Shown here: positions 8,204-17,542 of the stretch, piece after piece
Position numbering within the stretch: position 1 is the first letter of the stretch
Layout: each line of letters starts with the position of its first letter
Assembly: GCA_005046945.1 (NCBI GenBank)
Contig: SUSS01000006.1
Location: forward strand, 1 to 64,000
Source of the DNA: Tissierella creatinini
GTDB taxonomy: Bacteria; Bacillota; Clostridia; Tissierellales; Tissierellaceae
DNA length: 64,000 bases
Direction: 5' to 3'
Notes under the pieces: generated by a model
Database searches by the model: none
Told to the model about the DNA's origin: nothing
The model's input: only the letters and a program-made list of their open reading frames with translations
Position numbers and translations under genes: made by a program

Positions 8204-9106
8204 ACCTATTATTCTGCTCAATATGCTTCTTCCCGGTTCAAATCTTAATGGCCTATTGTTGTAATATGCTATGGTGGCATTTATTTCTCCGCCCAAGACC
8301 ATAATCATACTGCTTAAGTAGAGCCAAACTAAAAGTACCATAACACCTCCTAGGCTTCCATAGGTGGTGGCATATTTTCCAAAACTCTGTACATAAAATG
8401 AAAATAAGAGAGATATAAACACCCAGCCCACCGTTGTAAAGGCTGCACCTGGAATGGCATACCTAAGCTTGATGCTCCTTTTAATGGAAGAGCATGGGCT
8501 AAACTTATATAGAAGGGCAAAGATTAATATCATAAAAATCATAGGTATTATAAATCTGATATTTTCCCAGATTTTAAGGAAGATTTGCCCATAGCCTAAA
8601 AACTCAAATATCCTTCTTCCTAAAAACTCTCCAAATACTAGGGCAATTATTACCAGTAAAAACAAGGCCAATAAGGCAATAGTAAATAATATTGATATGC
8701 CTTTTAACACGAAAAAGGACCTAGTTTCCTTCCTATCATATGCCTTGTTTATTGCCCTTATAACGGGACTTACCCCCGAAGATGCAGTCCAAATACCTGC
8801 AATAGCTGCAATTGACAAGAGACTCTGGCTGCTGCTAGAAACTATATCGTTGACAAAGCCTACTATTATATTTTGAATATCCATGGGCAGAAACTGTACA
8901 GCCCCATATATAAATTCCGGCTCCACAATAGATGTATAAGAGATTATATTAAGCAAAACAATCATAAAGGGAAAAATGGACAATATAAGGAAATAGGCTA
9001 ATTGAGCCCCTATTGCAGGAATATTGTCATCCACAATCCTAAAAGCCAAATGATCGAAGAATATAACAGGTTCATATTTTAAAAGCTTCCTCAAGAATCC
9101 TTTCAT
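8195..9106 (-). CDS. YihY/BrkB family inner membrane protein
   Basis: A 303-residue polytopic membrane protein with about six transmembrane segments and the family signatures AYFLILSIFPFMIVLLNII near the N-terminus and LGGVMVLLVWLYLSSMIMVLGGEINA near the C-terminus. Older annotations call the family ribonuclease BN or virulence factor BrkB; the function is not settled. The start ATG has GGAGG upstream. It is the last gene of a minus-strand cluster, 15 bases downstream of the S9 peptidase. Confidence 0.92.
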   Translation of the reverse strand: MKGFLRKLLKYEPVIFFDHLAFRIVDDNIPAIGAQLAYFLILSIFPFMIVLLNIISYTSIVEPEFIYGAVQFLPMDIQNIIVGFVNDIVSSSSQSLLSIAAIAGIWTASSGVSPVIRAINKAYDRKETRSFFVLKGISILFTIALLALFLLVIIALVFGEFLGRRIFEFLGYGQIFLKIWENIRFIIPMIFMILIFALLYKFSPCSSIKRSIKLRYAIPGAAFTTVGWVFISLLFSFYVQSFGKYATTYGSLGGVMVLLVWLYLSSMIMVLGGEINATIAYYNNRPLRFEPGRSILSRIIGKS

Positions 9107-9121
9107 ATAAAAACCTCCAAA

Positions 9122-11095
9122 CTACTTTAGGTATTTTTCAAACCACTCAATAATCTCCTTTAGTCTCCTAATTCTGCTCTTTGGTTTTCCGCTTCGGGAG
9201 AGTTCATGGTTTTCACCCTTAAAGACTACTAATCTAGAATCCACTCCATGGTATTTAAGTGCTGTAAACATTTGTAATCCTTCGGGAATCCAACATCTAA
9301 AGTCCTCAGCTGAATGAATAAACAAGGTAGGGGTAGTAACTTTATCTGCATATTTTAGAGGTGAATCATTCCAAAGCTTTTCAGGTGTGGTCCATGGAGT
9401 TCCTGATACTTGATCTTGGGCAAAGAAATATCCAATATCGCTAGTACCAAAGAATGAAAGCCAGTTGGATATACATCTCTGGGATGCTGCAGCCTTAAAC
9501 CTGGAAGTATGGCCGATAATCCAATTGGTCATAAATCCGCCATAAGATCCTCCCGTAACCCCTATTCTATCCTTATCTATATCAGGATAATTTATAAGCA
9601 CAAGATCGGTAAAATCCATAATATCTTCATAATCAATGGTTCCATATTTGCCCCTGATATCGGCAAAGGCATCTCCATAGCCATCGCTTCCTCTAGGGTT
9701 TGTGAAGAATACAAAATAGCCTTCATTAGCCCAAACTTGCATCTCATGGTAGAATACACTGCCGTAGACCGTCTTGGGTCCGCCATGGATATTTAGGATT
9801 CCCGGATATTTCTTTCCAGCTTCATAATCAACGGGTTTTATAACCCAACCTTGAATTTCTATGCTATTATCAGTAATAAAATTCAATTTTTCAGGAGGGG
9901 ATAGCTTAATTTTTTCATTAACCCATGAGTTTAAATAGGTTAGCTGTAACTCCTCTTCCTTGAGTGAATAGACTTCCTGAAGCTTTAAGCCCCTAAGACC
10001 TATAAAATATATCTTATCCCCTTTAACATCAAATCCATCTATTGAACCCTTATTACTAGATAGTTTTTCAATATTTCCATATGAATCGATTCTATTAATA
10101 TATGAACAGGTGCCCTCTGTACTTGTAAAATACAGGTAATCCTTATCTATTTTGCTTCCTGTAGAGTTCCCGTACCTGCAGTCTGAACCTATGGAATTCC
10201 ATAGACTTAAATCCAAGTCGGATATCTTCATGGTTTTATTTCCTGTATAATCAGTAGTGTATATATGAGGATTTTCATTTAATCCGTAGGTCTTTCCTTG
10301 GCTTCCTATAAAGAGGATTTTATCATCTATGAAGTTGCAGTATTGGTAGTTGAAATCCTCAAGAGGAGATATAGATTCTAGCCTATCCTTATTAATATCA
10401 TATAAATTAAGTTTAGTTTTAATACTCATCTTATCTATAAAGGAGGAAGTAATAAGGACTATCTTATTCTTATCCAAATTGAGTTCATAGGATTCTACAT
10501 TTGTAAAATCATCTGTAATAGGTAAGAGAGTCTTGGTATCAGCCTTATAAATATAAAGCTTATTTCTCTTTTTATTAGTATATCCTTGGCCGTTGGACCA
10601 GAAGGGAATCTCATCCAATATTTCAAAATCCTTTAATTCCTTATATTCCTTCAATGCTTTCTCCTTATCCCCATTGATTTTCAAATATGGGTTGTATTCT
10701 GCACACAAAATATAAGTAGTGTCATCAATAAATTTTAAGCTGGACACATTAAGTGGAATCTCCATGGACTTTTTAGCTTCCCCCCCATGTATATCAATTT
10801 CATAATATACAGTTAAGGGTTCACCCTTTTCTTTACGGTCTTTATCCTTCTTATCCCTAATAGCCGGAAAAAGAACTTTAGAGTTATTATGCCAAATTAT
10901 GGTGTTTTCCTCGCCCAAGCTTGTTAACATCTTTAAACTATGGCTCTCATCAAGTATATATATATTAGAAAGGTATTTGTTTTCTTCAAGGTCTATTTCA
11001 TGGATTACAAGTCCACAATTTTTCCCATCAGGCGAAAAGGTAAGACCCGATATAAACTTATATCTTGTAAAGTCATCAAGCTTTAGGTTTTCCAT
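9122..11095 (-). CDS. S9 family prolyl oligopeptidase-like serine peptidase
   Basis: A 657-residue cytoplasmic peptidase of the acylaminoacyl-peptidase/dipeptidyl-peptidase type. The N-terminal ~400 residues form a beta-propeller of PD40-like repeats (for example FSPDGKNCGLVIHE). The C-terminal alpha/beta-hydrolase domain carries GGSYGGF with the nucleophile Ser, an Asp in HSAEDFRC and a His in GENHELSR. HGGP before the nucleophile would form the oxyanion region. There is no signal peptide. It would degrade oligopeptides, which suits an amino-acid fermenter. GGAGG lies upstream of the start. The unknown 570-aa gene ends 12 bases before it. Confidence 0.93.
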   Translation of the reverse strand: MENLKLDDFTRYKFISGLTFSPDGKNCGLVIHEIDLEENKYLSNIYILDESHSLKMLTSLGEENTIIWHNNSKVLFPAIRDKKDKDRKEKGEPLTVYYEIDIHGGEAKKSMEIPLNVSSLKFIDDTTYILCAEYNPYLKINGDKEKALKEYKELKDFEILDEIPFWSNGQGYTNKKRNKLYIYKADTKTLLPITDDFTNVESYELNLDKNKIVLITSSFIDKMSIKTKLNLYDINKDRLESISPLEDFNYQYCNFIDDKILFIGSQGKTYGLNENPHIYTTDYTGNKTMKISDLDLSLWNSIGSDCRYGNSTGSKIDKDYLYFTSTEGTCSYINRIDSYGNIEKLSSNKGSIDGFDVKGDKIYFIGLRGLKLQEVYSLKEEELQLTYLNSWVNEKIKLSPPEKLNFITDNSIEIQGWVIKPVDYEAGKKYPGILNIHGGPKTVYGSVFYHEMQVWANEGYFVFFTNPRGSDGYGDAFADIRGKYGTIDYEDIMDFTDLVLINYPDIDKDRIGVTGGSYGGFMTNWIIGHTSRFKAAASQRCISNWLSFFGTSDIGYFFAQDQVSGTPWTTPEKLWNDSPLKYADKVTTPTLFIHSAEDFRCWIPEGLQMFTALKYHGVDSRLVVFKGENHELSRSGKPKSRIRRLKEIIEWFEKYLK

Positions 11096-11107
11096 TTCAA
11101 ATCCTCC

Positions 11108-12820
11108 TTAATGTTTTTTATCTCTATACATATCCAATTCAACTAGGCTAGAGCTTTGTAAATTATGATTCTTTTCATAAAGGTATTCAAATACTAATTT
11201 ACCTAGTTTAGTAATTTCCCAGCTATAAGTTGGATAGAAGTTAGTTCTTACCAATCCAAGAAGCTTTAGATATTCATTTATACCTAGGAGGAAATCTAAA
11301 TTAAAATCAAACCTATCCAAGATATATTTTACCTCATAGGATTTATTTTCCTCAAGGTGAGAAGTAAGACTGATGAAGTTTTTCATGGTAATATCCAGGA
11401 TATTAGCATCTATTCCGGTCATATTATAGAAGAAGTCCCTATTCCAAATACTAGTGAATAAGATTAGAAACTTTTCCTCATCCCTTAATCTTAAAAAAGT
11501 TGTGCCCTTTCTAGTTAAAATCAGTTTGTTTTTCTCAATAGAAGTTATTCCACACCTTTGTCCGATATGGTAGAACATATCTATAAGAGGATAATCTTCT
11601 TGATTTGCATATCTGCTTTTTAAAGCTACTCTATCCGTTAGATAATTGTTGATTTCCAAAAGATATTTTCGCTTTAAGTTTTGATTGGAAGTTAATTCCA
11701 AAGCCTTGTCCATAATATAAAGAATGTATCTGTCAAAGTTAATTATAAGTTCCACGCCTTTATCGTTTAGCCTTCCTGTAATCCTATGTTCCAAGGCAGA
11801 GTTCGTGTTAAAGGGTGTTCTGAAATTATTGAGTTTAGCCATATATTGAAATCTATTTTCGCTAATATCTAATATATCTTTGTATGTTCTCTTATAATTA
11901 TCATAACGGTAGGATAAGAAGTTTATAAATCTCTTAAAGGTTGAGATATAAGAGTTTAAAGATTCCTTAGAGCATATAAATCCATCTTTTATAGCATTTT
12001 GGAAGAAGTCCTTAAAGTCAAATTCGCTAAAGCCATATAGGCTTAAACCCTCCTCAATTAAGTAATGGTCAAAGAATTCTACTAGATTAGGGATATCCTT
12101 CCCAGCTATGCTAGCTTCATTTTTGGCCTTTAGGTATTCTCCGAATTCATCCAGTTCATCAAAGAAAAATGGATTTGAGAGTCTATCTAAATCTATGCTA
12201 GTTAGAATAGAATTATTATAATTTTCTATAAGTTCAAGAGAGTGATTCTTCAAATAGTCCCAGACTGGAAGTTCTGAATCCATCTTCCTTTTAAGATTGT
12301 AATCTATGAGGAAGTTCTCCATAAACATAGGTTTGCAGGATGCCGGAAGATAGCTTGTATCTCCCATAAATATGTAATAGTCCATTACTTTTCCTATTCT
12401 TACAAGGATGAATTCTCCAACCTTCAATATCTCATTTATATATGGTTCCAATACTTTAAACTCTTTATTTTGAAGCACATCCAAAACATGAATATATTCA
12501 TCTTCGAAACCTGTTATTTCACAAAGGGTTATAAAGGAATTTCTGACATCTATTAAAAGTCTCTTTTCAAAAGCCAATAGACTATCTCCTTCTTCCTCTA
12601 AAAATTTATCTATATATGTTCTTCCGTCTTTATCTCTATAGTCAAATCCTAGCCATAATTTTAAGCCTGATCGATTTCTGTCATCCATAAAGAGAGGGTT
12701 CTCTTCCTCTATTTCGTCTAAGATATCATCTATACCAATAATTTTATCTATAAAATCATATAATTTTTTTATCACTTGAGATTCAAGTTTATGTACTGTT
12801 TCGATGCTAAAATTTTGCAT
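11108..12820 (-). CDS. Large protein of unknown function
   Basis: I do not recognise this 570-residue protein. It is soluble, mostly alpha-helical and rich in Asp, Glu and Lys, with no signal peptide or membrane segment. A central part (about residues 230-340, FKDFFQNAIKDGFICSKESL onward) looks like a helical SAM-like bundle as found in recombinase N-termini, but there are no catalytic recombinase residues. The C-terminal part could be winged-helix-like (residues about 430-560). ATG 12820 is preferred because GGAGGAAG lies just upstream; the GTG at 12832 overlaps that site. It is the first gene of the cluster with the peptidase and YihY genes. Confidence 0.8.
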   Translation of the reverse strand: MQNFSIETVHKLESQVIKKLYDFIDKIIGIDDILDEIEEENPLFMDDRNRSGLKLWLGFDYRDKDGRTYIDKFLEEEGDSLLAFEKRLLIDVRNSFITLCEITGFEDEYIHVLDVLQNKEFKVLEPYINEILKVGEFILVRIGKVMDYYIFMGDTSYLPASCKPMFMENFLIDYNLKRKMDSELPVWDYLKNHSLELIENYNNSILTSIDLDRLSNPFFFDELDEFGEYLKAKNEASIAGKDIPNLVEFFDHYLIEEGLSLYGFSEFDFKDFFQNAIKDGFICSKESLNSYISTFKRFINFLSYRYDNYKRTYKDILDISENRFQYMAKLNNFRTPFNTNSALEHRITGRLNDKGVELIINFDRYILYIMDKALELTSNQNLKRKYLLEINNYLTDRVALKSRYANQEDYPLIDMFYHIGQRCGITSIEKNKLILTRKGTTFLRLRDEEKFLILFTSIWNRDFFYNMTGIDANILDITMKNFISLTSHLEENKSYEVKYILDRFDFNLDFLLGINEYLKLLGLVRTNFYPTYSWEITKLGKLVFEYLYEKNHNLQSSSLVELDMYRDKKH

Positions 12821-12907
12821 TTCTTCCTCCACTAATTTAATCCGACCACATCTACAACTAATTATATACTAATTATTTACAATTCACAAATTCCTTTTGT
12901 ATTAACC

Positions 12908-12937
12908 AAAAAAGGCCCGGATCTAATCTCCGGACCC
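12908..12937 (-). terminator. Terminator overlapping the stop of the exporter-like gene
   Basis: Read on the minus strand, GGTCCGG pairs with CCGGGCC around a 9-base loop and six T follow. The stem includes the last codons and stop of the gene. Confidence 0.75.
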
Positions 12938-13810
12938 TTCCTTTAATAAAGAATCAATATTTATTATATTGTTGAAGATATTGTTTAGATGGTAGTTATA
13001 GACAATATCCCTTTCATCGTTGTCCCTGGCTTGTGGAATAAAGTCTTCAGAATAGATGTCCTTAAAGAGCTTGGTATTGAATTCATTCAATATAGGCCTT
13101 ATATCCAGCCTATGAATCGTATCCAATTCCTTATACATATTATCTAAAAGGGATAATATTTGAGTAGAACTGGGCCCTATTCTACCCTTAGCTATATGGA
13201 GCTTTAACTCTTCCTTATATATTTCGTAAGTCTTTTGCAGTTCATTTATTTCATTACTCAAATCATCAAGGGAAATTTCTCCCTTATTTTTTACTAGATT
13301 ATATATCAGGTTCCTGCTAGTTTGAAAAATATGAATCTTTCTTTCAATGAAGGATTTCTTAGTGTTCGGAGCTAGGATTAAGTAATTTATTAGAACGCTT
13401 ACAGAAATGCCTATAAAGGTATCCAAGACCCTATTAAAAGCATATGGGATTCTGGCACCTTCAGTATTGATATAAATGGCTAAAAAAACTATTGCTGAAA
13501 GAGTTAAGGATTTGTTCCACTCAAATAGATTGTGGATATATATAACCACAATTACCCCCAAGGCCATAAATAAATAGTTATTTGGAAGTAAAAATGAGAA
13601 CACTAAACCTATAATGGCGCCAACAAAGGTGCCAAGCATCCTATTCTTTCCTATATAAAATGACTCGAAAACAGAGGATTGCATGGCCATTACTGCGGCA
13701 ATGCCTGTAAAGATAGGACTTTTCAAGTTAAATAGACTAGCTATAAACATGCTCAATCCCACAGCAATACCGGTTTTTATCGTCCTTAGACCGATTTTAT
13801 AACGGGTCAT
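12923..13810 (-). CDS. Aromatic acid exporter family membrane protein (FUSC-like)
   Basis: A 295-residue protein of the aromatic acid exporter family 1 type (YqjA/YgaE-like). The N-terminal half has about five or six membrane segments beginning GLRTIKTGIAVGLSMFIASL, and it contains the family pattern SSVFESFYIGKNRMLGTFVGAIIG in two adjoining pieces. The C-terminal half is a soluble helical domain. ATG 13810 has GGGGTGGAG at a good distance; the longer start at 13840 would add ten basic residues with no ribosome site. The substrate is unknown. It is transcribed alone, divergently from hpf. Confidence 0.88.
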   Translation of the reverse strand: MTRYKIGLRTIKTGIAVGLSMFIASLFNLKSPIFTGIAAVMAMQSSVFESFYIGKNRMLGTFVGAIIGLVFSFLLPNNYLFMALGVIVVIYIHNLFEWNKSLTLSAIVFLAIYINTEGARIPYAFNRVLDTFIGISVSVLINYLILAPNTKKSFIERKIHIFQTSRNLIYNLVKNKGEISLDDLSNEINELQKTYEIYKEELKLHIAKGRIGPSSTQILSLLDNMYKELDTIHRLDIRPILNEFNTKLFKDIYSEDFIPQARDNDERDIVYNYHLNNIFNNIINIDSLLKEGSGD

Positions 13811-13912
13811 AATCTCCACCCCATTGCCTTTTTTTCTCATTATAGCATATAGTCCATAATTTTAGAACATTATCAACTATTAATCCCCAAGTAACTAATA
13901 AGGAAAATAAGG

Positions 13913-13965
13913 TTTTCCACAGGCTTACCCACATTGTCCACAAGCTTAAGCATAAGTTGTCCACA
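13913..13965 (+). repeat. Cluster of four DnaA-box-like 9-mers
   Basis: TTTTCCACA (13913), TTACCCACA (13925), TTGTCCACA (13934) and TTGTCCACA (13957) all point the same way in 53 bp. DnaA boxes have the consensus TTATCCACA. They lie between the divergent exporter-like gene and hpf. DnaA binding here is inferred from sequence only. Confidence 0.55.
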
Positions 13966-14012
13966 AAGTTAACAACAGGTAAAAAAATATTAGATAAAAA
14001 TTAATTTATGTT

Positions 14013-14042
14013 GGTTTTATTCTCAATAGTGGGTATTATAAT
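14013..14042 (+). promoter_or_regulatory. Candidate hpf promoter
   Basis: TATAAT at 14037-14042 is a good -10 box, but TTGGTT (14011-14016) lies 20 bases upstream, too far for a normal -35. The overlapping GGTTTT-N12-GGGTAT resembles the stress-type sigma-B pattern seen at hpf genes of Bacillus. Which applies is uncertain. Confidence 0.35.
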
Positions 14043-14097
14043 ATCAAATAGTATAAGACCTTTATAAATATAGGCTTATATGAGAGGAGTTGGGTTT

Positions 14098-14631
14098 ATG
14101 AATTTAAATTTCGCTGGCAAAAATGTTGAGGTGACTCAAGCTCTTAGGGATGTAACTGAGAAGAAATTGAGCAAGCTAGACAAGTATTTTCAAAAGGACT
14201 TCGTAGGTAATATTACATTTAGTACAGAAAAGAATAGAAAGATAATTGAGGTTACCATAAACCTACCTGGAACAATTTTACGTGCCGAAGAATCAAGCGA
14301 TGATATGTATGCATCAATTGATAAGACTGTGGATATCTTAGAAAGACAAATCAGAAAGTATAAAACTAGATTGCAAAAGAGATATCGAGATAATGAAACC
14401 ATTAGATTTGAGAATGTTGTACCTTTACCTGTAGCAGATGATAGTGAAAAGCCATCATTAGTAAAGACCAAGAAATTTACCCTAAAGCCAATGTCATCTG
14501 ATGAAGCCATACTACAGATGGAGCTGCTCCGACATAACTTCTTTGTCTATCAGGATGCAGAGACTGAAGATATATCAGTAGTATATAAAAGAAAAGATGG
14601 AAACTATGGTTTGATACAACCAGAAATTTAA
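14098..14631 (+). CDS. hpf: Ribosome hibernation promoting factor, long form
   Basis: Binds the 30S subunit and pairs ribosomes into inactive 100S dimers in stationary phase. The 177-residue length and two domains are those of long HPF: an N-terminal ribosome-binding S30AE domain (residues about 1-95, starting MNLNFAGKNVEVTQALRDV) and a C-terminal dimerisation domain (residues about 120-177, with KPMSSDEAILQMELLRHNFF and YKRKDGNYGLIQP). GAGAGGAG about 8 bases upstream supports ATG 14098 over ATG 14080. Two terminators in tandem separate it from secA. Confidence 0.96.
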   Translation: MNLNFAGKNVEVTQALRDVTEKKLSKLDKYFQKDFVGNITFSTEKNRKIIEVTINLPGTILRAEESSDDMYASIDKTVDILERQIRKYKTRLQKRYRDNETIRFENVVPLPVADDSEKPSLVKTKKFTLKPMSSDEAILQMELLRHNFFVYQDAETEDISVVYKRKDGNYGLIQPEI

Positions 14632-14638
14632 ATACAGG

Positions 14639-14670
14639 GTGCAGGAGAAATCCTGCACTTTCTATTTTTT
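14639..14670 (+). terminator. First terminator after hpf
   Basis: GTGCAGGA-GAAA-TCCTGCAC (14639-14658) is a stable tetraloop hairpin followed by TTTCTATTTTTT. Confidence 0.85.
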
Positions 14671-14677
14671 CTGTAAT

Positions 14678-14716
14678 ATACAGTACTCTTAAGAAAAGGA
14701 TACTGTATATTTTTTT
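14678..14716 (+). terminator. Second tandem terminator after hpf
   Basis: ATACAGTA (14678-14685) pairs with TACTGTAT (14701-14708), then T-rich sequence. The loop is 15 bases. It probably backs up the first terminator. Confidence 0.65.
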
Positions 14717-14721
14717 GTGCA

Positions 14722-14750
14722 TTGTTAAAATATACATTAAGTGATAAAAT
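14722..14750 (+). promoter_or_regulatory. Promoter of secA
   Basis: TTGTTA (14722-14727), a 17-bp spacer and TAAAAT (14745-14750), about 36 bases before the secA start. Confidence 0.6.
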
Positions 14751-14786
14751 ATTTATGCTTAAGCAGTATGAAAGGATGGTTCAATA

Positions 14787-17528
14787 ATGGGCTTATTAGA
14801 TATGGTATTTGGTAGCTATAGTGAAAGGGAATTAAAGAAGATTTCATCCCTTGTAAATAAGGTTATGTCTTTGGATGAGACCATAGCTAAGTTGACTGAT
14901 AAGGAGTTAAAAGAGAAGACACAAGAATTTAAAAATAGATATAATGAGGGCACGACTCTGGATGAATTATTGCCGGAGGCTTTTGCAGTTGTAAGGGAAG
15001 CATCCTGGAGAGTCCTTGGAATGAAGCATTTCAAGGTACAGATAGAAGGTGGAATCATACTCCACCATGGAAGAATTTCAGAGATGAAGACAGGAGAAGG
15101 AAAAACTTTGGTTTCTACTCTTCCTGCATATTTAAATGCCATTACAGGAAAGGGAGTTCATATAGTTACAGTGAATGACTACTTGGCTCGTCGTGATAGA
15201 CAATGGATGGGTAAGCTTTATGAATTTTTGGGATTAACCGTAGGCTGCATAGTCCATGGAATTACTAATAAAGAGCGTAAGGAAGCCTACCAATGCGACA
15301 TTACCTATGGAACTAATAACGAATTTGGTTTTGACTATCTTCGAGATAATATGGTAATCTACAAAGAAGAAATGGTTCAAAGAAACCTTTATTATGCCAT
15401 AGTGGACGAGGTTGACTCTATTCTGGTGGATGAGGCTAGAACGCCGCTTATTATCTCAGGACAAGGGGATAAGTCTACTAAGCTATATGAGGTTGCCGAC
15501 AACTTCGTAAAAAATCTTACAAGCAGAAAAATAGACCCCAATGAAGAGAAGCAGGATCCATTTAGTAGAGAGATTAAAGAGGAGACTGTAGATTTTCTTA
15601 TAGATGAAAAGGCAAGGTCTATCTCCTTAACTGAAAATGGTACTGCTAAGGCTGAAGGTTTCTTTGGATTGGAGAATTTAGCCGATGTTGAGAATATGGA
15701 AATAGCCCATCACATAAACCAGGCATTAAAGGCAAAGGCCATAATGAAAAGGGATATAGACTATGTGGTCAAGGATGGAGAAGTCATTATAGTAGACGAA
15801 TTTACAGGACGTCTAATGTTTGGTAGAAGATATAGCGATGGCCTACATCAGGCTATAGAGGCAAAGGAAGCCCTTAATGTAAGAAGCGAGTCTAAAACTC
15901 TAGCCACTATAACATTCCAAAATTACTTTAGAATGTATGAAAAGCTTGCAGGTATGACAGGTACTGCTAAAACTGAAGAAGATGAATTTAGAGAAATCTA
16001 CAATATGGACGTAGTAGAGATTCCAACTAATAAGCCTGTAATAAGAGAAGATTTAGCAGATAGCGTATATAAAAACGAGGAAGCTAAGTTTAGGGCTGTA
16101 GTAAAGGAGATAAAGGAAAGACATTCTACAGGGCAACCTATACTTGTAGGTACTGTTACAATAGAAAAGTCGGAAGTTCTATCTAGAATGCTTAAGAAGG
16201 AAGGCGTTACCCATGAGGTCCTAAATGCTAAGCAGCATGAAAGAGAGGCTGAAATAGTAGCTCAAGCTGGTAGATTTGGTGCAGTTACAATTGCAACCAA
16301 TATGGCAGGTAGAGGAACTGATATAGTCCTTGGGGGAAATCCAGAGAATATGGCTAAGCTGGAAATGAAGAAAAAGGGCTATACAGATGAAGTCCTTGCT
16401 CTAGTGGATTCCTTCTTTGATGTGGATATTCCGGAGGTAATAGAGGCAAGAAGTGTCTATAACGATTTGGTTAAAAAGCACAAGTTGGATACGGATATGG
16501 AGCATGAGAAGGTAGTGAAAGTCGGAGGCCTTCATATTATTGGTACTGAACGACATGAGTCCAGGCGTATAGATAATCAGTTAAGAGGAAGATCAGGTAG
16601 GCAGGGAGACCCCGGCAGCTCCAGATTCTATATATCCCTTGAAGATGACTTGATGCGACTATTTGCAGGAGATAGGTTCAGAAGTATAATAGATAGTATG
16701 AATATGCCGGAAGATGAACCTTTAGAGCATTCCTTATTGACAAAGACCATTGAAAACGCTCAAAAAAAGGTTGAAGGAAACAACTTTGCAATCAGAAAGC
16801 ATGTATTAAAATATGATGACGTAATGAATAAGCAGAGAGAAGTAATCTATGGAGAAAGAAGAAGGGTGCTAGAGGGAGCAGACTTAAAGGACCATATAGC
16901 AGAAATGGCCAAAAATCTAGTGGATTCTAACATAGAAGTATTTACTAGACAGACTAAGGTGGTTGAAGAATGGGATCTAGACGGCTTGGAAGATTTTGCG
17001 GCTAATCTATTTGGGATTAAGAAGGGAATATTCCATGGTATAGATAAGAGCTCATTGACTAAGGAAAAATTATCCCAAATCATTATGGAAAAGGCAGAAG
17101 ACTTATATAAGGCCAAGGAAGATGAATTTGGCGGGGATAAATTCAGAGAAATCGAGAGGGTAATCCTTCTACAAGTAGTAGATAGAAAGTGGATGGACCA
17201 TATCGATGCTATGGATCAACTAAGACAGGGGATAGGCTTAAGGGCTTATGGGCAACAGGACCCTGTAATGGCATATCAAAAAGAAGGCTTTGATATGTTC
17301 GATGCTATGAATGAGAGCATCTCTGAAGATACGGTAAAATTTTTATATCATGTAGTACATCCTGAAAAGGTGGAAAGAAAGAGAGTAGCAGACCCAACTT
17401 CAACAAACCTGGACAATGAGCCTGTTAATAGAACGGTTGTTAACAAGGAGAAGAAAATAGGAAGAAACGACCCATGCCCATGTGGAAGCGGGAAGAAGTA
17501 TAAAAAGTGTTGTGGGGCTAACTTATAA
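14787..17528 (+). CDS. secA: Preprotein translocase ATPase SecA
   Basis: The motor that pushes preproteins through SecYEG. The 913 residues are complete: nucleotide-binding domain 1 with Walker [10 protein letters not shown] near residue 105 and the DEAD-like [20 protein letters not shown], the preprotein cross-linking domain, nucleotide-binding domain 2 with GTDIVLGG and [13 protein letters not shown], the helical scaffold, and a C-terminal zinc tail [16 protein letters not shown] that binds SecB or ribosomes. AAAGGATGG lies upstream of ATG 14787. prfB follows after 14 bases, a common clostridial order. Confidence 0.98.
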   Translation: MGLLDMVFGSYSERELKKISSLVNKVMSLDETIAKLTDKELKEKTQEFKNRYNEGTTLDELLPEAFAVVREASWRVLGMKHFKVQIEGGIILHHGRISEMKTGEGKTLVSTLPAYLNAITGKGVHIVTVNDYLARRDRQWMGKLYEFLGLTVGCIVHGITNKERKEAYQCDITYGTNNEFGFDYLRDNMVIYKEEMVQRNLYYAIVDEVDSILVDEARTPLIISGQGDKSTKLYEVADNFVKNLTSRKIDPNEEKQDPFSREIKEETVDFLIDEKARSISLTENGTAKAEGFFGLENLADVENMEIAHHINQALKAKAIMKRDIDYVVKDGEVIIVDEFTGRLMFGRRYSDGLHQAIEAKEALNVRSESKTLATITFQNYFRMYEKLAGMTGTAKTEEDEFREIYNMDVVEIPTNKPVIREDLADSVYKNEEAKFRAVVKEIKERHSTGQPILVGTVTIEKSEVLSRMLKKEGVTHEVLNAKQHEREAEIVAQAGRFGAVTIATNMAGRGTDIVLGGNPENMAKLEMKKKGYTDEVLALVDSFFDVDIPEVIEARSVYNDLVKKHKLDTDMEHEKVVKVGGLHIIGTERHESRRIDNQLRGRSGRQGDPGSSRFYISLEDDLMRLFAGDRFRSIIDSMNMPEDEPLEHSLLTKTIENAQKKVEGNNFAIRKHVLKYDDVMNKQREVIYGERRRVLEGADLKDHIAEMAKNLVDSNIEVFTRQTKVVEEWDLDGLEDFAANLFGIKKGIFHGIDKSSLTKEKLSQIIMEKAEDLYKAKEDEFGGDKFREIERVILLQVVDRKWMDHIDAMDQLRQGIGLRAYGQQDPVMAYQKEGFDMFDAMNESISEDTVKFLYHVVHPEKVERKRVADPTSTNLDNEPVNRTVVNKEKKIGRNDPCPCGSGKKYKKCCGANL

Positions 17529-17542
17529 CGAGGTGATTTAAA

